Shown: positions 19,366 to 29,351, numbered from the stretch's first letter. The stretch: 64,000 nt of DNA from Polyangiaceae bacterium (GCA_016933275.1 JAFGBI010000092.1:1-64000); one strand, 5' to 3'. Program-made: numbers and translations. Notes: generated by a model not told the origin, from the sequence alone.

Positions 19366-19600
19366 GCTCGACGCGCTCGGCGTGCGGGACTGGCCGATCT
19401 GGGAGAAGGGTGTCAGTCGGTTCCCCTGGTCCTACGACGAGGAGGAGACCTGCTATCTCCTCGAGGGCGACGTGGTCGTTACCCCCGACGGAGAAGAGCC
19501 ATTGGCGATAGGCAAGGGGGACCTGGTAACGTTCCCTGCGGGGTTGACCTGCACCTGGGAGATCCGCGTCGCCGTCCGCAAGCGCTACCGGTTCGGCTGA
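19328..19600 (+). CDS. Small cupin (DUF861/EutQ-like)
   Basis: WPIWEKGVSRFPWSYDEEETCYLLEGDVVVTPDGEEPLAIGKGDLVTFPAGLTCTWEI. Confidence 0.8.
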   Translation: MVVAVKHDPSAAELDALGVRDWPIWEKGVSRFPWSYDEEETCYLLEGDVVVTPDGEEPLAIGKGDLVTFPAGLTCTWEIRVAVRKRYRFG

Positions 19601-19690
19601 GGCACCAACCAGGTCGCCAACAGCGACAGCGCCGCGGGAAGCGCACGCTTGCCTGGCGAGGGACCGGCGTCGGCGGGGACCGCGGGGCTC
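19598..19690 (+). repeat. Family A repeat, decayed copy 2
   Basis: GGCTGAGGCACCAACCAGGTCGCCAACAGCGACAGCGCCGCGGGAAGCGC aligns to GGCTAGAGCACCGATCAGGTTGCCGACCGCAACGGCAGCGCTGGAAGCGC. Confidence 0.55.
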
Positions 19691-19821
19691 AGTGGATCGA
19701 CTCCGCGCGAACCCCTCCCGGTCGCCGGGTGGTCGTTTCGAATCCGAGGCGCGCCGTCGGGTCAGGACGTCGGTGACGCCTGGCGAAGGACAGGCAGCGC
19801 GGATCGTGTTACGGGGCCGCC

Positions 19822-20451
19822 GTGGAGCGCCTCCTGTTCGCGACCAGCAATCCGCACAAGATCCGTGAAGTTCGTGCCATCCTCGAGCCGGCGGGGTTCG
19901 TCGTGGAGGGGCTTGACGCGCGCGCAACCGTCGAGGAACCGGTCGAGGATGCAGATACGTTCGAGGGCAACGCGCGCCTGAAGGCGCTCTGCTACGCTCG
20001 AGCGCTGGGAGAACGTTGCCTTGCCGAAGACTCCGGCCTCGAGGTGGATGCCCTCGACGGCGCTCCTGGTGTCTTCTCTGCGCGCTACGCCGGCCTGGAA
20101 GGCGGCCGTGATGAGCGCGATCACGCGAACAACCTGAAGCTCCTCGCCGCCCTCGAGGGCGTGCCGACCGCTGCGCGCACCGCGCGCTTCGTCTGCGCCG
20201 TGTGTGTCGCCGATCCCGACGGCACCATCGTGGCCGAGGCGCGGGGCACCTACGAGGGAATGATCGCCGAGGCACCGAAGGGCAGCAACGGCTTCGGTTA
20301 CGATCCCCTGCTCTACCTTCCCGACGTCGGTCGTACGAGCGCTGAGCTCTCCCCCGCTGACAAGAACGCTCGCTCGCACCGGAACGCCGCGGTGCGGGAG
20401 CTGCTCGGGCGACTGCGAGGGCTGGAGGGAGGAGTCCGAGCGGCGCGGTAG
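19822..20451 (+). CDS. rdgB: XTP/dITP diphosphatase (RdgB/HAM1 family)
   Basis: LLFATSNPHKIREVRAILEP, LAEDSGLEVDALDGAPGVFSARYAG, GSNGFGYDPLLYLPD, SHRNAAVREL. Confidence 0.93.
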   Translation: MERLLFATSNPHKIREVRAILEPAGFVVEGLDARATVEEPVEDADTFEGNARLKALCYARALGERCLAEDSGLEVDALDGAPGVFSARYAGLEGGRDERDHANNLKLLAALEGVPTAARTARFVCAVCVADPDGTIVAEARGTYEGMIAEAPKGSNGFGYDPLLYLPDVGRTSAELSPADKNARSHRNAAVRELLGRLRGLEGGVRAAR

Positions 20452-20508
20452 CTTCCGATGCTCCGCCTGGACCGCGATGGGTCGCGCTCGTCGTGGGCAT
20501 CTCGACGT

Positions 20509-20850
20509 CTACCGGCAGCGAGTCGCCGGCATTCCGGTCGAGCGCCTCGTCCCGGCAACCAACTCCAGCCGGCAACCCAGTGCCTCCGCCAGACTCACGA
20601 CGGTGGAGAGCGTGGGGTTCGGTTCACGCTGCGTGAAGAGGCGGCGGACGATCTCGGGCTTGGCCCGAATCGCCCGGGCCAGATCTGCCTTGCTCATCCC
20701 CTCGGCCAGGCGAGCGGCATCGAGAGCTCGCACCAATCGATCCACGGCGTCGATCTCCTGACGGGCCTCGGTGTACGCCTTGGCGAACTCCGAGGACTTC
20801 ATCTTCTCGTCGAAGTGCCGATTGAAGGCGGTCCTGCGGCGGCTGGACAT
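20509..20850 (-). CDS. XRE-family HTH protein, HigA-like orphan antitoxin
   Basis: GMSKADLARAIRAKPEIVRRLFTQREPNPTLSTVVSLAEALGCRLELV. Confidence 0.75.
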   Translation of the reverse strand: MSSRRRTAFNRHFDEKMKSSEFAKAYTEARQEIDAVDRLVRALDAARLAEGMSKADLARAIRAKPEIVRRLFTQREPNPTLSTVVSLAEALGCRLELVAGTRRSTGMPATRCR

Positions 20851-21065
20851 GGGTGTAGCGCAACACGCACGTTACGTTGCGCAAGGGCTGCGATCATAGC
20901 GAGCCTGAGGCCGCGTTGTTGGCGAAACGGCCCCCGGGGCCGCTCTTGCCAGGGCATACCGCGGGGTGAGGTGGTTGCCCATGGAACTTCCTGCCGGGAA
21001 CGGGAACCCAGCGTCCGGGGTTCCCGGGGCGGTCCAGGCGACTGTGGAGCCTGACCAACTCCCAT

Positions 21066-21178
21066 CTACCTCCTCCACGGGAGGCCAACCTCCGCCTCGG
21101 AGAGCCCAAGGGCGTTGGCGATCTTGAAGAGCGTGGATCGCCGAGGCACGGACGACGATAATCCATCTATGCCCGATG
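21066..21178 (-). pseudogene. Degraded XRE-HTH remnant
   Basis: Manual translation: PSGIDGLSSSVPRRSTLFKIANALGLSEAEVGLPWRR*. Confidence 0.4.
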
Positions 21179-21317
21179 GAAGGTATGGCAAATCAAACCA
21201 TACCGACCGCATCAGTCCCCCATAGCCAAGAAACCGTACTCCTTCGCGTCAGGGTAAGCCGCCAGGAGTACCGAACAGGCTCCAGGCACCTCGCTCGCTC
21301 TCCTCCGGACTATCATC

Positions 21318-21722
21318 GTGCTGACGGACGGCGAGATGCCAGAGGAGGTCCGGGGTCCAGTCCTGGCCACCCTGCGGTCGCCGTTCCCGGTGACAAGGGC
21401 TACGGCGCTGGCCGAGTTGTCCACCTACAGGATCCGGGGCCTGAGGAGGATCGCCCGATCACTCGCCATCGAGGACCCGTGCGCTGCCGTGAGGAGGGAG
21501 GCGGTCTTCTCGATGGTGAGGGCGGGTGACCGGGACGGGATCCTCGCCCTGGGGCAGACGCCGGCCAGGACAGGAGCGGAGAGGTCAGCCAGGATCGTCG
21601 CCATCGGAGCCCTCGGGTTCCGGGCTCGGTGCAGAGGGAACTCCTTGTTCGAGCAACTGCTGCTCGAAGCTTCACGGAGGTACGGGCGGGGTCCGGTCCT
21701 GCGCCAGCTCCCTCGACGGTGA
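21318..21722 (+). CDS. Hypothetical HEAT-like helical protein
   Basis: VLATLRSPFPVTRATALAELSTYRIRGLRRIARSLAIEDPCAAVRREAVFSMVRAGD. Confidence 0.4.
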   Translation: MLTDGEMPEEVRGPVLATLRSPFPVTRATALAELSTYRIRGLRRIARSLAIEDPCAAVRREAVFSMVRAGDRDGILALGQTPARTGAERSARIVAIGALGFRARCRGNSLFEQLLLEASRRYGRGPVLRQLPRR

Positions 21723-21820
21723 CCAGGTCTGGTGGTCGATGATCCCCCGGGCATCGAGAGGTGCCTGGGGGCTTCGAATAGTTTGAGTCTCGAATGGAGG
21801 TCATCTGGCCCCGGACTTCG

Positions 21821-22096
21821 TCACGTAGCCACACGCCTCAGAGTGCGTTCCGCGTGCCAGAGATCGACGGCCGTCTGCAAGTTCATCCAGAACTCCGGCG
21901 TAGTGTTTAGAGCCCGGGCAAGGAGGACGGCCGTCTCAGCAGTCACCCCCCGCTTGCCGTTGATAATGGTGTTCACCCTCTGGATTGGGACGCCCAGCTT
22001 CTCGGCCAAGACAACCTGGGTCATCCCCATCGGCTTCAGAAACTCCTCTACCAGGATCTCACCCGGGTGGGTCGGGGGGCGATTCTTCGGGAGCAT
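21821..22096 (-). CDS. higA: HigA-family antitoxin
   Basis: MLPKNRPPTHPGEILVEEFLKPMGMTQVVLAEKLGVPIQRVNTIINGKRGVTAETAVLLARALNTTPEFWMNLQ. Confidence 0.92.
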   Translation of the reverse strand: MLPKNRPPTHPGEILVEEFLKPMGMTQVVLAEKLGVPIQRVNTIINGKRGVTAETAVLLARALNTTPEFWMNLQTAVDLWHAERTLRRVAT

Positions 22097-22130
22097 AATA
22101 ACCTCACTTCGCAGTCGGCTCTGCTCAATG

Positions 22131-22418
22131 TTAATCGGTAATGAATACGTCTCGGGCGTTGCCTTCACCGAAGGCAAACACAACCCGGTACTCGTCGTTG
22201 ATGCGGATGCTGTACTTGCCGGCGAGGTCGCCAGAGAGGGCCTCCAGGCGATTGCTTGGGGGGATCCGTAGGTCTCGGAGCTGGGAGGCTGCATGGAGCA
22301 TGTCGAGCTTGCGTCGGGCAACACCCCAGAGGCTCTTCGGCAACCGTTGCCGGGCTGCCCGTGACTCGGTGCCGTCGTAGATGTCGTGGGTGCCCTGGTC
22401 GGCGATGCTCAGGATCAC
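22131..22418 (-). CDS. higB: HigB/RelE-superfamily toxin
   Basis: AARRKLDMLHAASQLRDLRIPPSNRLEALSGDLAGKYSIRINDEYRVVFAF. Confidence 0.9.
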   Translation of the reverse strand: MILSIADQGTHDIYDGTESRAARQRLPKSLWGVARRKLDMLHAASQLRDLRIPPSNRLEALSGDLAGKYSIRINDEYRVVFAFGEGNARDVFITD

Positions 22419-23120
22419 GTCCCTAGCTTGATGCTTTAACGGGTGCCGTGCAAGCGGTAGGCTGTTGGAGCCGGACCCACGCTATCGGTTAGCCTTTCGA
22501 CTCGGGCTTCCTGGCGGGCAACGGGCAGCGGCCCGACGGCCCATTGAACGGCAACCCGGAGATCCCCGTGGTCGACGCCGAGTCGAACAGCGATCCCCCG
22601 AGGACCGGCTGGTCGAGCTTTGGCCAGCGCCAACCTGCGGGCCTCACGGGCCAAGAGGTGGTCGAAGGGGGGCGGGGTCCACCGAGAGCCACGGGTGCCA
22701 CTGGGCTCCCAGGTGGCCTACGACCAATCCCGGTCGCTGGTTGTCAGGGCCTCGGTGTAGCGGCCGTCGCCGTCGTCCACCTCCTCGTCGGCTTTCGCCC
22801 GACCCCACCCACCCCACCCTCACGCGCCCCACGGGGCACGAAATGGCCCCCACCGCCGGTGCCCGGCCGCCGCCAGCTTGTGCTGGATTCCCCCTCGGTG
22901 GGGGCTCCTCGTGGGTCCCCCTGGGGGCTCTGAGGTGGGGGCGAGGTCGGGGTGGTGGGGCGTGGTGGAGGAGGCGGCTTCGTAGACGGCCAGGCCCAGC
23001 GTCAGCGCCCCTGGGGCCCCGATCCTTCTGGGGCCCATGGCCCCTCCAGGAGTCTCCGACCCCGGTGGTCGGGTGGAGCCGGAGCCGATGGTGATTACGA
23101 TCCAGAGTCTTTTCAGCCAG

Positions 23121-23204
23121 TAGCCCCTCCCGGGTTCGAACCGGGATGCCCTTTCGGGCCGCGGATTTTAAGTCCGCTGCGTCTGCCTGTTCCGCCAAGG
23201 GGCC
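23121..23204 (-). tRNA. tRNA-Leu (anticodon TAA), CCA not encoded
   Basis: GGCCCCTTGGCGGAACAGGCAGACGCAGCGGACTTAAAATCCGCGGCCCGAAAGGGCATCCCGGTTCGAACCCGGGAGGGGCTA folds as a class II tRNA with a long variable arm. Confidence 0.93.
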
Positions 23205-23366
23205 TAGAGCAGCAATCAGGTTGATTGCTCCGTCAAATCAATGACCTAGAGCACCGAACCGGCAGCAGACCTCACCAGGGGCAGCGCTGGAAACGCGTCC
23301 TCGCCTCGCAGGGACGCGTTTTCAGTGCTGCCGTTGCGGTTGGCAACCTGATCGGTGCTCTAGGGT
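23203..23366 (-). repeat. Family A repeat, copy 3 (reverse orientation)
   Basis: Perfect 13-bp terminal IR CCTAGAGCACCGA (23245-23257) / TCGGTGCTCTAGG (23352-23364); minor module CCTAGAGCAGCAATCAGGTTGATTGCT at its other end. Confidence 0.85.
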
Positions 23367-23462
23367 GCGTCAAGCATACGGGGCCAGCGACACCGCGCCA
23401 ACGCTCACTTGCGCAAAGGGAGTGTCGCGACCCGCGCAGGATCCGCGGGGAGAGCAGGAGCC

Positions 23463-23885
23463 ATGTCGCTCAAGGTCGCGGCGACGCGAACTGCCGGTGG
23501 TCACGATGTCCTCCCACGTACAGGGACAATGCGGGTCGAGGCCCATGCCTTCCTCTCGGACGCGCTCTTCGCAGCCTCCGAGGATGAGCTCTGGCGCCAG
23601 CTTGCCGTCAGGGCATCCTACCCTGGCATCGTCGGAGCCGATGCGATGCCCGATGTTCACGTGGGCTTCGGATTGCGCGTTGGCTGCGTGCTCGTCACGG
23701 AGGACACGCTGATTCGGGCTGGCTCGGGCTACGCCATCTCCTGCGGAGTCATCCATCTCAAGGCGCGCGCAGAAGCCGAAGCGGGGCGCCGCAACGACCG
23801 CGGCACGATCGACGCCGAGGTTCTACCCACGGGCGACGTCGCGTGGACCATCGTGCGACCCGGGTTGGGCCGCTCCAGGCCGTGA
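23463..23885 (+). CDS. RtcB-like N-terminal fragment, probably catalytically dead
   Basis: YPGIVGADAMPDVHVGFGLRVGCVLVTEDTLIRAGSGYAISCGVIHLKAR resembles the RtcB MPD(V/I)HxGxGxPxG...VGYDISCGM block; rest of RtcB absent. Confidence 0.6.
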   Translation: MSLKVAATRTAGGHDVLPRTGTMRVEAHAFLSDALFAASEDELWRQLAVRASYPGIVGADAMPDVHVGFGLRVGCVLVTEDTLIRAGSGYAISCGVIHLKARAEAEAGRRNDRGTIDAEVLPTGDVAWTIVRPGLGRSRP

Positions 23886-23960
23886 CCGAGGCAGGTCGCC
23901 GACCGTGCCCGGCGCTGGTGCCGAGGCGCTGAGAGGCTGAGCAGGCCACCAATCCCCCTC
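23883..23960 (+). repeat. Possible decayed family A copy
   Basis: TGACCGAGGCAGGTCGCCGACCGTGCCCGGCGCTGG resembles the family A left end. Confidence 0.3.
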
Positions 23961-24021
23961 CTGCGCTACCCCAGCGACCCCGCATGGCACCGGCCGAAAA
24001 GCCATGGTACCAAGCCCCGCC

Positions 24022-25371
24022 ATGAGCCGCATCTTCCGCTCACTTCCACCCGCGGGTACCCGCCTCGGGATCGCATACTCTGGGGGCCTCGATACACGCT
24101 GCGCTGTAGCGTGGCTCGCCCGCAAGGGCCTTGAGGTCCACTGCTATACGGCCAATCTCGCCCAGCCCGACGAGAAAGACCCCGCCGAAATCCCGCCGGT
24201 CGCGCTGACCCATGGGGCGACGACGGCGCGCCTCGTGGACTGCCGCGAGGCGCTCGCGCGTGAAGGCTTCATCGCCATTCAATGCGGAGCGTTCCACCTG
24301 ATGACGGCGGGTCGCAAGTACTTCAACACGACTCCACTCGGACGCGCCGTCACCACGACCGCGATCATCCGCGCGATGCGGGAGGACGACGTCCACGTCT
24401 TCGGCGACGGAAGTACGCACAAGGGTAACGACATCCAGCGCTTCTATCGCTACGGGATCCTCACCAACCCCAACCTCAGGATCTACAAGCCCTGGCTCGA
24501 CCGCGAGTTCGTCGATGCCTTCGGCGGACGCAAGGAGATGACGGACTACCTGGCCGGACTCGGGATGCCATTCATCGTGGGTGGCGAGAAGGCCTACAGC
24601 ACCGACTCGAACGCGCTCGGTGCGACTCACGAAGCCAAGCACCTCGAGTTTCTGGACCAGGGGATCCGCATCGTCGAGCCGATCATGGGGGTACCCTTCT
24701 GGAGGCCCGAGACCACGGTCACCGCCGAGGAAGTCACGGTCGAGTTCGAGCAAGGCTGGCCCGTCGCCATCAACGGGCAGCGCTTCGGGAGCAAGATCGA
24801 GCTGCTCCTCGAGGCAAATCGCGTTGGTGGCCGCCACGGTCTCGGCATGAGCGATCAGATCGAGAACCGGGTGATCGACGCCAAGAGCCGCGGCATCTAC
24901 GAGGCCCCCGGTCTGGCGCTGCTCCACGTCGTCTACGAACGCCTCTTTTCCGCGATCCACAACGAGAACACCACGGATCTCTATCTGACGCTCGGGCGAC
25001 GCCTCGGTCGCCTTTGCTACGAGGGCAGGTGGTTCGATCCCGAGAGCATGGCGTTGAAGGACGGCATCATTCGCTGGATCGCCCCCGTGATCACCGGCAG
25101 CGTGACGCTCGAGCTCCGGCGGGGTGAGGACTACTCGATCCTCGACACGCGGGCCGCCCACATGGCCTACGGCCCGGAGAAGCTGTCGATGGAACGCGTC
25201 TCCGATCCGGCCTTCACGCCAGAGGATCGAATCGGCGCCCTCGAGATGCAGGCTCTGGCAGTCACGGACAACCGGGAGCTGCTGGTTCACTACCTCGACA
25301 GCGTCGAACGCCTCGGTGCGGGCGCCACCAGCGACGTACTGCCTTCGCTCCTCGGAACCAAGAGCGAATAG
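24022..25371 (+). CDS. argG: Argininosuccinate synthase, E. coli-type
   Basis: [83 protein letters not shown]. Confidence 0.93.
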   Translation: MSRIFRSLPPAGTRLGIAYSGGLDTRCAVAWLARKGLEVHCYTANLAQPDEKDPAEIPPVALTHGATTARLVDCREALAREGFIAIQCGAFHLMTAGRKYFNTTPLGRAVTTTAIIRAMREDDVHVFGDGSTHKGNDIQRFYRYGILTNPNLRIYKPWLDREFVDAFGGRKEMTDYLAGLGMPFIVGGEKAYSTDSNALGATHEAKHLEFLDQGIRIVEPIMGVPFWRPETTVTAEEVTVEFEQGWPVAINGQRFGSKIELLLEANRVGGRHGLGMSDQIENRVIDAKSRGIYEAPGLALLHVVYERLFSAIHNENTTDLYLTLGRRLGRLCYEGRWFDPESMALKDGIIRWIAPVITGSVTLELRRGEDYSILDTRAAHMAYGPEKLSMERVSDPAFTPEDRIGALEMQALAVTDNRELLVHYLDSVERLGAGATSDVLPSLLGTKSE

Positions 25372-25676
25372 GACGACTGCCAGGACGATCCTGCGCCAAT
25401 CCAACCAAACGAGCCGGGCCGTTCTCGGTCCTCACGATGGTCGCAACCGGCTGCCCGCAGCGCCCGTGTCACGCCCAGGCGCGGGGCGGGAGGGGCATGG
25501 ACTCGCAACGGCCGAGGGGGCACCGGGTGGTGGGGAATCGGCACGTGGGGGCGACGAGCGCCATGGTCGGAAGAGGGTCGCCCGGACCGGCGCTTTTTCG
25601 GCGGTCGACGACGACCCGAGCGGGGTACGTGGAAGGTTGCTCCTCACCCTGCTAGCAAGCGGTCGGGAGGTGCCCC

Positions 25677-26639
25677 GTGTACGACGACGAAACCATGAGC
25701 GTCCCCTCGCCACCGCAGGCCATCGAGGTGGACGTGCCGGGCACACGGATCGTCGCGTGGCGGTGGCGGCGTTCGGCGCGTGACCCGGGGGCTCCCGCGG
25801 CGCGGATCGTCTTCGCTCACGGCATCACCGACGACGGGCGCTGTTGGGAGCCCATCGTCGCCACCTTGCTCGACACCCACGAGGGCGCGGTCGATGCCGT
25901 CGCATACGACGCTCGCGGCCACGGCTATTCCCAGCCGCTCGGGTGTGCGGGCTCACTCGTCGCGGGGGATCGTTCGGCGGCTGACCATCTGGCCGCGCCG
26001 CGTGCCGTGACCAACCCGCCGCCGAACGCCACCCTGGCCCGGCTCGCCGACGATCTGATCGCCGTGGTCCGCACGGTCGGCTTCGAGCGTCCACTCCTGG
26101 TAGGGCACTCGATGGGCGCCGTGACGGTCGTGGTGGCCGAGTCCCGGGCGCCAGGGCTCGCCGGTGGCCTGTTCCTCGAGGATCCCCCGTCGCCCTGGAG
26201 CCACCAGAGCCCGCTACCCCAAGAAGCCGCCCGTGGCGACGCTCCACCGCCGCTGCCCGAATGGCTGGTACCGCTCCGCGGCCGCGATCCGGCGGAAATC
26301 CTCGTACATTGCCGGAGCCATCGTCCCGAGTGGTCCGAGGAGGAGCGCCGCCATTGGGCGCGATCCAAGAGCGCGGTCGCTGCGGACGTCGGGTGGCTCT
26401 TCGCCGCCCTTCGCGAGGATTGGTCACTGGAGCTCGACGGCGTGCAGTGTCCCACCCTCGTCGTCGCGGGCAATCCAGCAAGGGGCGGAGTCCTAACGGC
26501 CGCCGACGCGACCCGCCTCGTAGCGACGCTGCCCAAAGGGAGGTTCGAAACGATTCCCGGTGCCGGACACAACGTTCGCCGCGACGCGCTCGCGCCATAC
26601 CTCGACCTGCTCCGCGGCGCGATCGCGAACGGCACGTAG
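25677..26639 (+). CDS. Alpha/beta hydrolase
   Basis: IVFAHGITDDGRCWEP, LLVGHSMGAVTVVV, PGAGHNVRRDA; GTG 25677 or ATG 25692. Confidence 0.8.
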   Translation: MYDDETMSVPSPPQAIEVDVPGTRIVAWRWRRSARDPGAPAARIVFAHGITDDGRCWEPIVATLLDTHEGAVDAVAYDARGHGYSQPLGCAGSLVAGDRSAADHLAAPRAVTNPPPNATLARLADDLIAVVRTVGFERPLLVGHSMGAVTVVVAESRAPGLAGGLFLEDPPSPWSHQSPLPQEAARGDAPPPLPEWLVPLRGRDPAEILVHCRSHRPEWSEEERRHWARSKSAVAADVGWLFAALREDWSLELDGVQCPTLVVAGNPARGGVLTAADATRLVATLPKGRFETIPGAGHNVRRDALAPYLDLLRGAIANGT

Positions 26640-27055
26640 CGTCTGCAGCAGCCCCTTCCACCACGCCCACGGCACCACGACGCCATGATAGGGTCCCGGG
26701 CAGAGAGGGAATCGTATGCGTTCACGCCCCAGCCGCCCCGGCCGAAGGCCGCTTCGCTGGCAAGGCGCGACGAGTGCCCCACGCCGCCACCCACGCTGCT
26801 TCGCAGCGCGGCGCCCGGGCGACGCGGATCCCTACGCCGCCACCCACATTGCCATGGCAACGTGGGACCCGTGGCGACGTGGGTCCCGGGAGCGCTGGAA
26901 AAGAACCTCCACGCTCTCCCCAACGCGCCCAGGCCCGCGTTGGGTCCCGGAGCGCGGGGCCCCGCCAGCGGAGCGGATCTCGACCGGTCGTGTTGAGTCA
27001 GGACTCCGTGAACGGATACACGGAATCGGACGCCGGCCAGGGAGGCCCCGAGACC

Positions 27056-28705
27056 TCACCCCCCGAGCTCGAGCTGGATGTTCTCGCGCTTGAAGATCTC
27101 CTTCAGTCCGGTCTTGTCGGTCGACTTGATGTACGCCTCACGGGCGTGGACGATCCTTCGTTTCACGAGGTCGGCGAGATGATCGTTCATCGTCTGCATG
27201 CCCGAGCCCTTGGCCGTCTGCATCGTGCTCACGAGCTGGAACGTCTTGCCCTCGCGAATGAGGTTCGAGACAGCGGCGTTCGTGAGGAGCACCTCGTAGG
27301 CCGCGGCACGTCCGCCCTGGATCTTCTTACATAGCACCTGCGCGATCACGCCGCGCAACGACTCGCTCAACATGGTGCGGATCTGCGCCTGCCGATCCGC
27401 CGGAAATTGATCGATGATCCGATCCACGGTGCTCGCGGCCGTGGTCGTGTGCAGCGTGCCGAAGACGAGGTGCCCGGTTTCTGCGGTCTCTATGGCGATG
27501 GCGATCGTCTCGAGATCCCGCATCTCGCCCACGAGGACGATGTCCGGGTCCTCTCGAAGGGCGGCGCGGAGCGCGTTCTGAAAGCTCTCCGTGTGGGCGC
27601 CGATCTCACGCTGATTCACGAGGCATTTGTGGTTCTCGTGCACGAACTCGATCGGATCTTCGATGGTCACGATGTGGTCGGAGCGGTTTCGGTTGACGAA
27701 ATCGATGAGCGAAGCGAGCGTCGTGCTCTTGCCGCTCCCGGTGGGCCCAGTAACGACCACGAGGCCCTTGCTGAGCCAGCAGAGGTCGAGCACGGCTTTC
27801 GGCAGTCCGAGCTGTTCCGGTGTCAGGATCTCGAAGGGGATCTGGCGGAACACGGCGCCCATCCCCTTGCGGTCCTCGAAGTAGTTGGCCCGAAACCGCG
27901 CGAGGCCTTCGATGCTCAAGCCGAAGTCCGCGTCGCGAAGGGTTTCGAACTGCTTCTGCGCCCGCTCCGGCGCCACCTCCCAGAGCAGCGTCCTCATCTC
28001 CGCATCGGTGATCTTGGGATGTCCCGGCTCGAGGGGACGAATCTCCCCGTGGACGCGGCACCGTGGGATCTCCTGGGCGGAGAGGTGAAGATCGCTGCCC
28101 CCGGCCGCGGCCAGCTGCCGGAGGTAGCCGTAGAGCCGAGGCTCACCGCCAGTTCGGATGGCGATGGCGCGCGGCGCTGCAGCCGCCGCGGAGGCCACGG
28201 GCCGCCGCTCACCGCCGTCCGACATCACCAGGGTCCGATCGGGTCGGGCGTGGCGCACGCTTGGCCGTAAGGAGCGCGCCCCGCGGCCGCCCACGGGCGG
28301 CCGCGACACAGCGCGTGCGGGGCTTCCCGTCGGGTCGAGCATCGGGATGCCCAGCTCCAGCGCGACGGGCTCGACCACCGTCTCGACCGCATGAGGCGTG
28401 ACGGACGCACGCCAACCGCCGCCAGCGGTTTCCGCGACGACGACCCTCACCGACGCGCCGATCCCGTTCGCATACACGAAATCGATGGGGTTGCCCGCGC
28501 GGATTTCATCGACCGCGCCGGTGGGAGCGATCTCCGACACCATGGCCTCGAGGTGCGCCTGAGTGATGACTGCGTTCGCCGAGCGGTCCCCGCCGCGGAA
28601 GCGAAAGAGCGCCGCCTTGCCTGCCTCCAGGACCAGCTCGCGCGCGCGGTGCTTCATGAGGTGATCGACGAAGGCGTCCAGACGATTGGGACGAGGCGCA
28701 GCCAT
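27056..28705 (-). CDS. pilT: PilT-family type IV pilus retraction ATPase with extra N-terminal domain
   Basis: VVTGPTGSGKSTTLASLIDFVNRNRSDHIVTIEDPIEFVHENHKCLVNQREIGAHT, REDPDIVLVGEMRDLETI, ETGHLVFGTLHTTTAAST. Confidence 0.9.
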   Translation of the reverse strand: MAAPRPNRLDAFVDHLMKHRARELVLEAGKAALFRFRGGDRSANAVITQAHLEAMVSEIAPTGAVDEIRAGNPIDFVYANGIGASVRVVVAETAGGGWRASVTPHAVETVVEPVALELGIPMLDPTGSPARAVSRPPVGGRGARSLRPSVRHARPDRTLVMSDGGERRPVASAAAAAPRAIAIRTGGEPRLYGYLRQLAAAGGSDLHLSAQEIPRCRVHGEIRPLEPGHPKITDAEMRTLLWEVAPERAQKQFETLRDADFGLSIEGLARFRANYFEDRKGMGAVFRQIPFEILTPEQLGLPKAVLDLCWLSKGLVVVTGPTGSGKSTTLASLIDFVNRNRSDHIVTIEDPIEFVHENHKCLVNQREIGAHTESFQNALRAALREDPDIVLVGEMRDLETIAIAIETAETGHLVFGTLHTTTAASTVDRIIDQFPADRQAQIRTMLSESLRGVIAQVLCKKIQGGRAAAYEVLLTNAAVSNLIREGKTFQLVSTMQTAKGSGMQTMNDHLADLVKRRIVHAREAYIKSTDKTGLKEIFKRENIQLELGG

Positions 28706-29351
28706 CGAAGGTAGAAGATACCATCCATCCCCTGTTCGGCGTGGGCGGCGAGCGGCCGGCGCCAGGCAGGCACGCAAGCAGCGCGATCCGGCCGTGCCTG
28801 GCAGAACCGCGGGTGCGCACGGTCTCCCGCGCCGTTCCCGCCGACACCGAGCCGGGTTCGGGCCGAGGGGGGACGTCGAACCCGAGCGCAGTGGATCATC
28901 GTGGCCCTCTCCCCGCCTGGAACGGGGGCGCTGCCGCGATCGTCCCGTCTTGGGTCCGAGGGACCCGTCGCCCGTTGTGCCGGCGTCGCATCGACACGAA
29001 CGACCCCACCACAAGCCTCGCTGGAAGGACCGCACGAGGTGGCCGCAGCCAACCCATCACCCCAACCTCGGCAGCCGGTTCTTGACGGACGCACCGATGG
29101 AACCCGAGAAGGCTCGGCTCTGGGCTTCCTCTCGGGCGGCTCGCTCGATGGGGTCGGGGCGCTCGATGCGAGGTGGAGCGATGCCAGTCCCCTCCCGACC
29201 TGGACGCGGAAGGCGTCATCCTGGAGCGGTCGTTCCCCAACCCGGGCCGAGAGGCGAGGGCCGCCACGACCCGCCGACCCACACCGAGAATTGCCGTAGC
29301 CCATCCTCTGAACTACTTGGTCCGAGGAGCCGCACGCCACACGCGAACGCT

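Noticed and set aside
20894-21166. Possible HicA-like toxin (WELVRLHSRLDRPGNPGRWVPVPGRK)
   Set aside because: Only a weak resemblance; the HicA His/Gly core and C-terminal helix are not recognizable in any frame.
22644-23198. Minus-strand ORF starting MAEQADAADLKSAARKGIPVRTREG
   Set aside because: Its start is a translation of the tRNA-Leu gene, a well-known annotation artefact; the rest is low-complexity.
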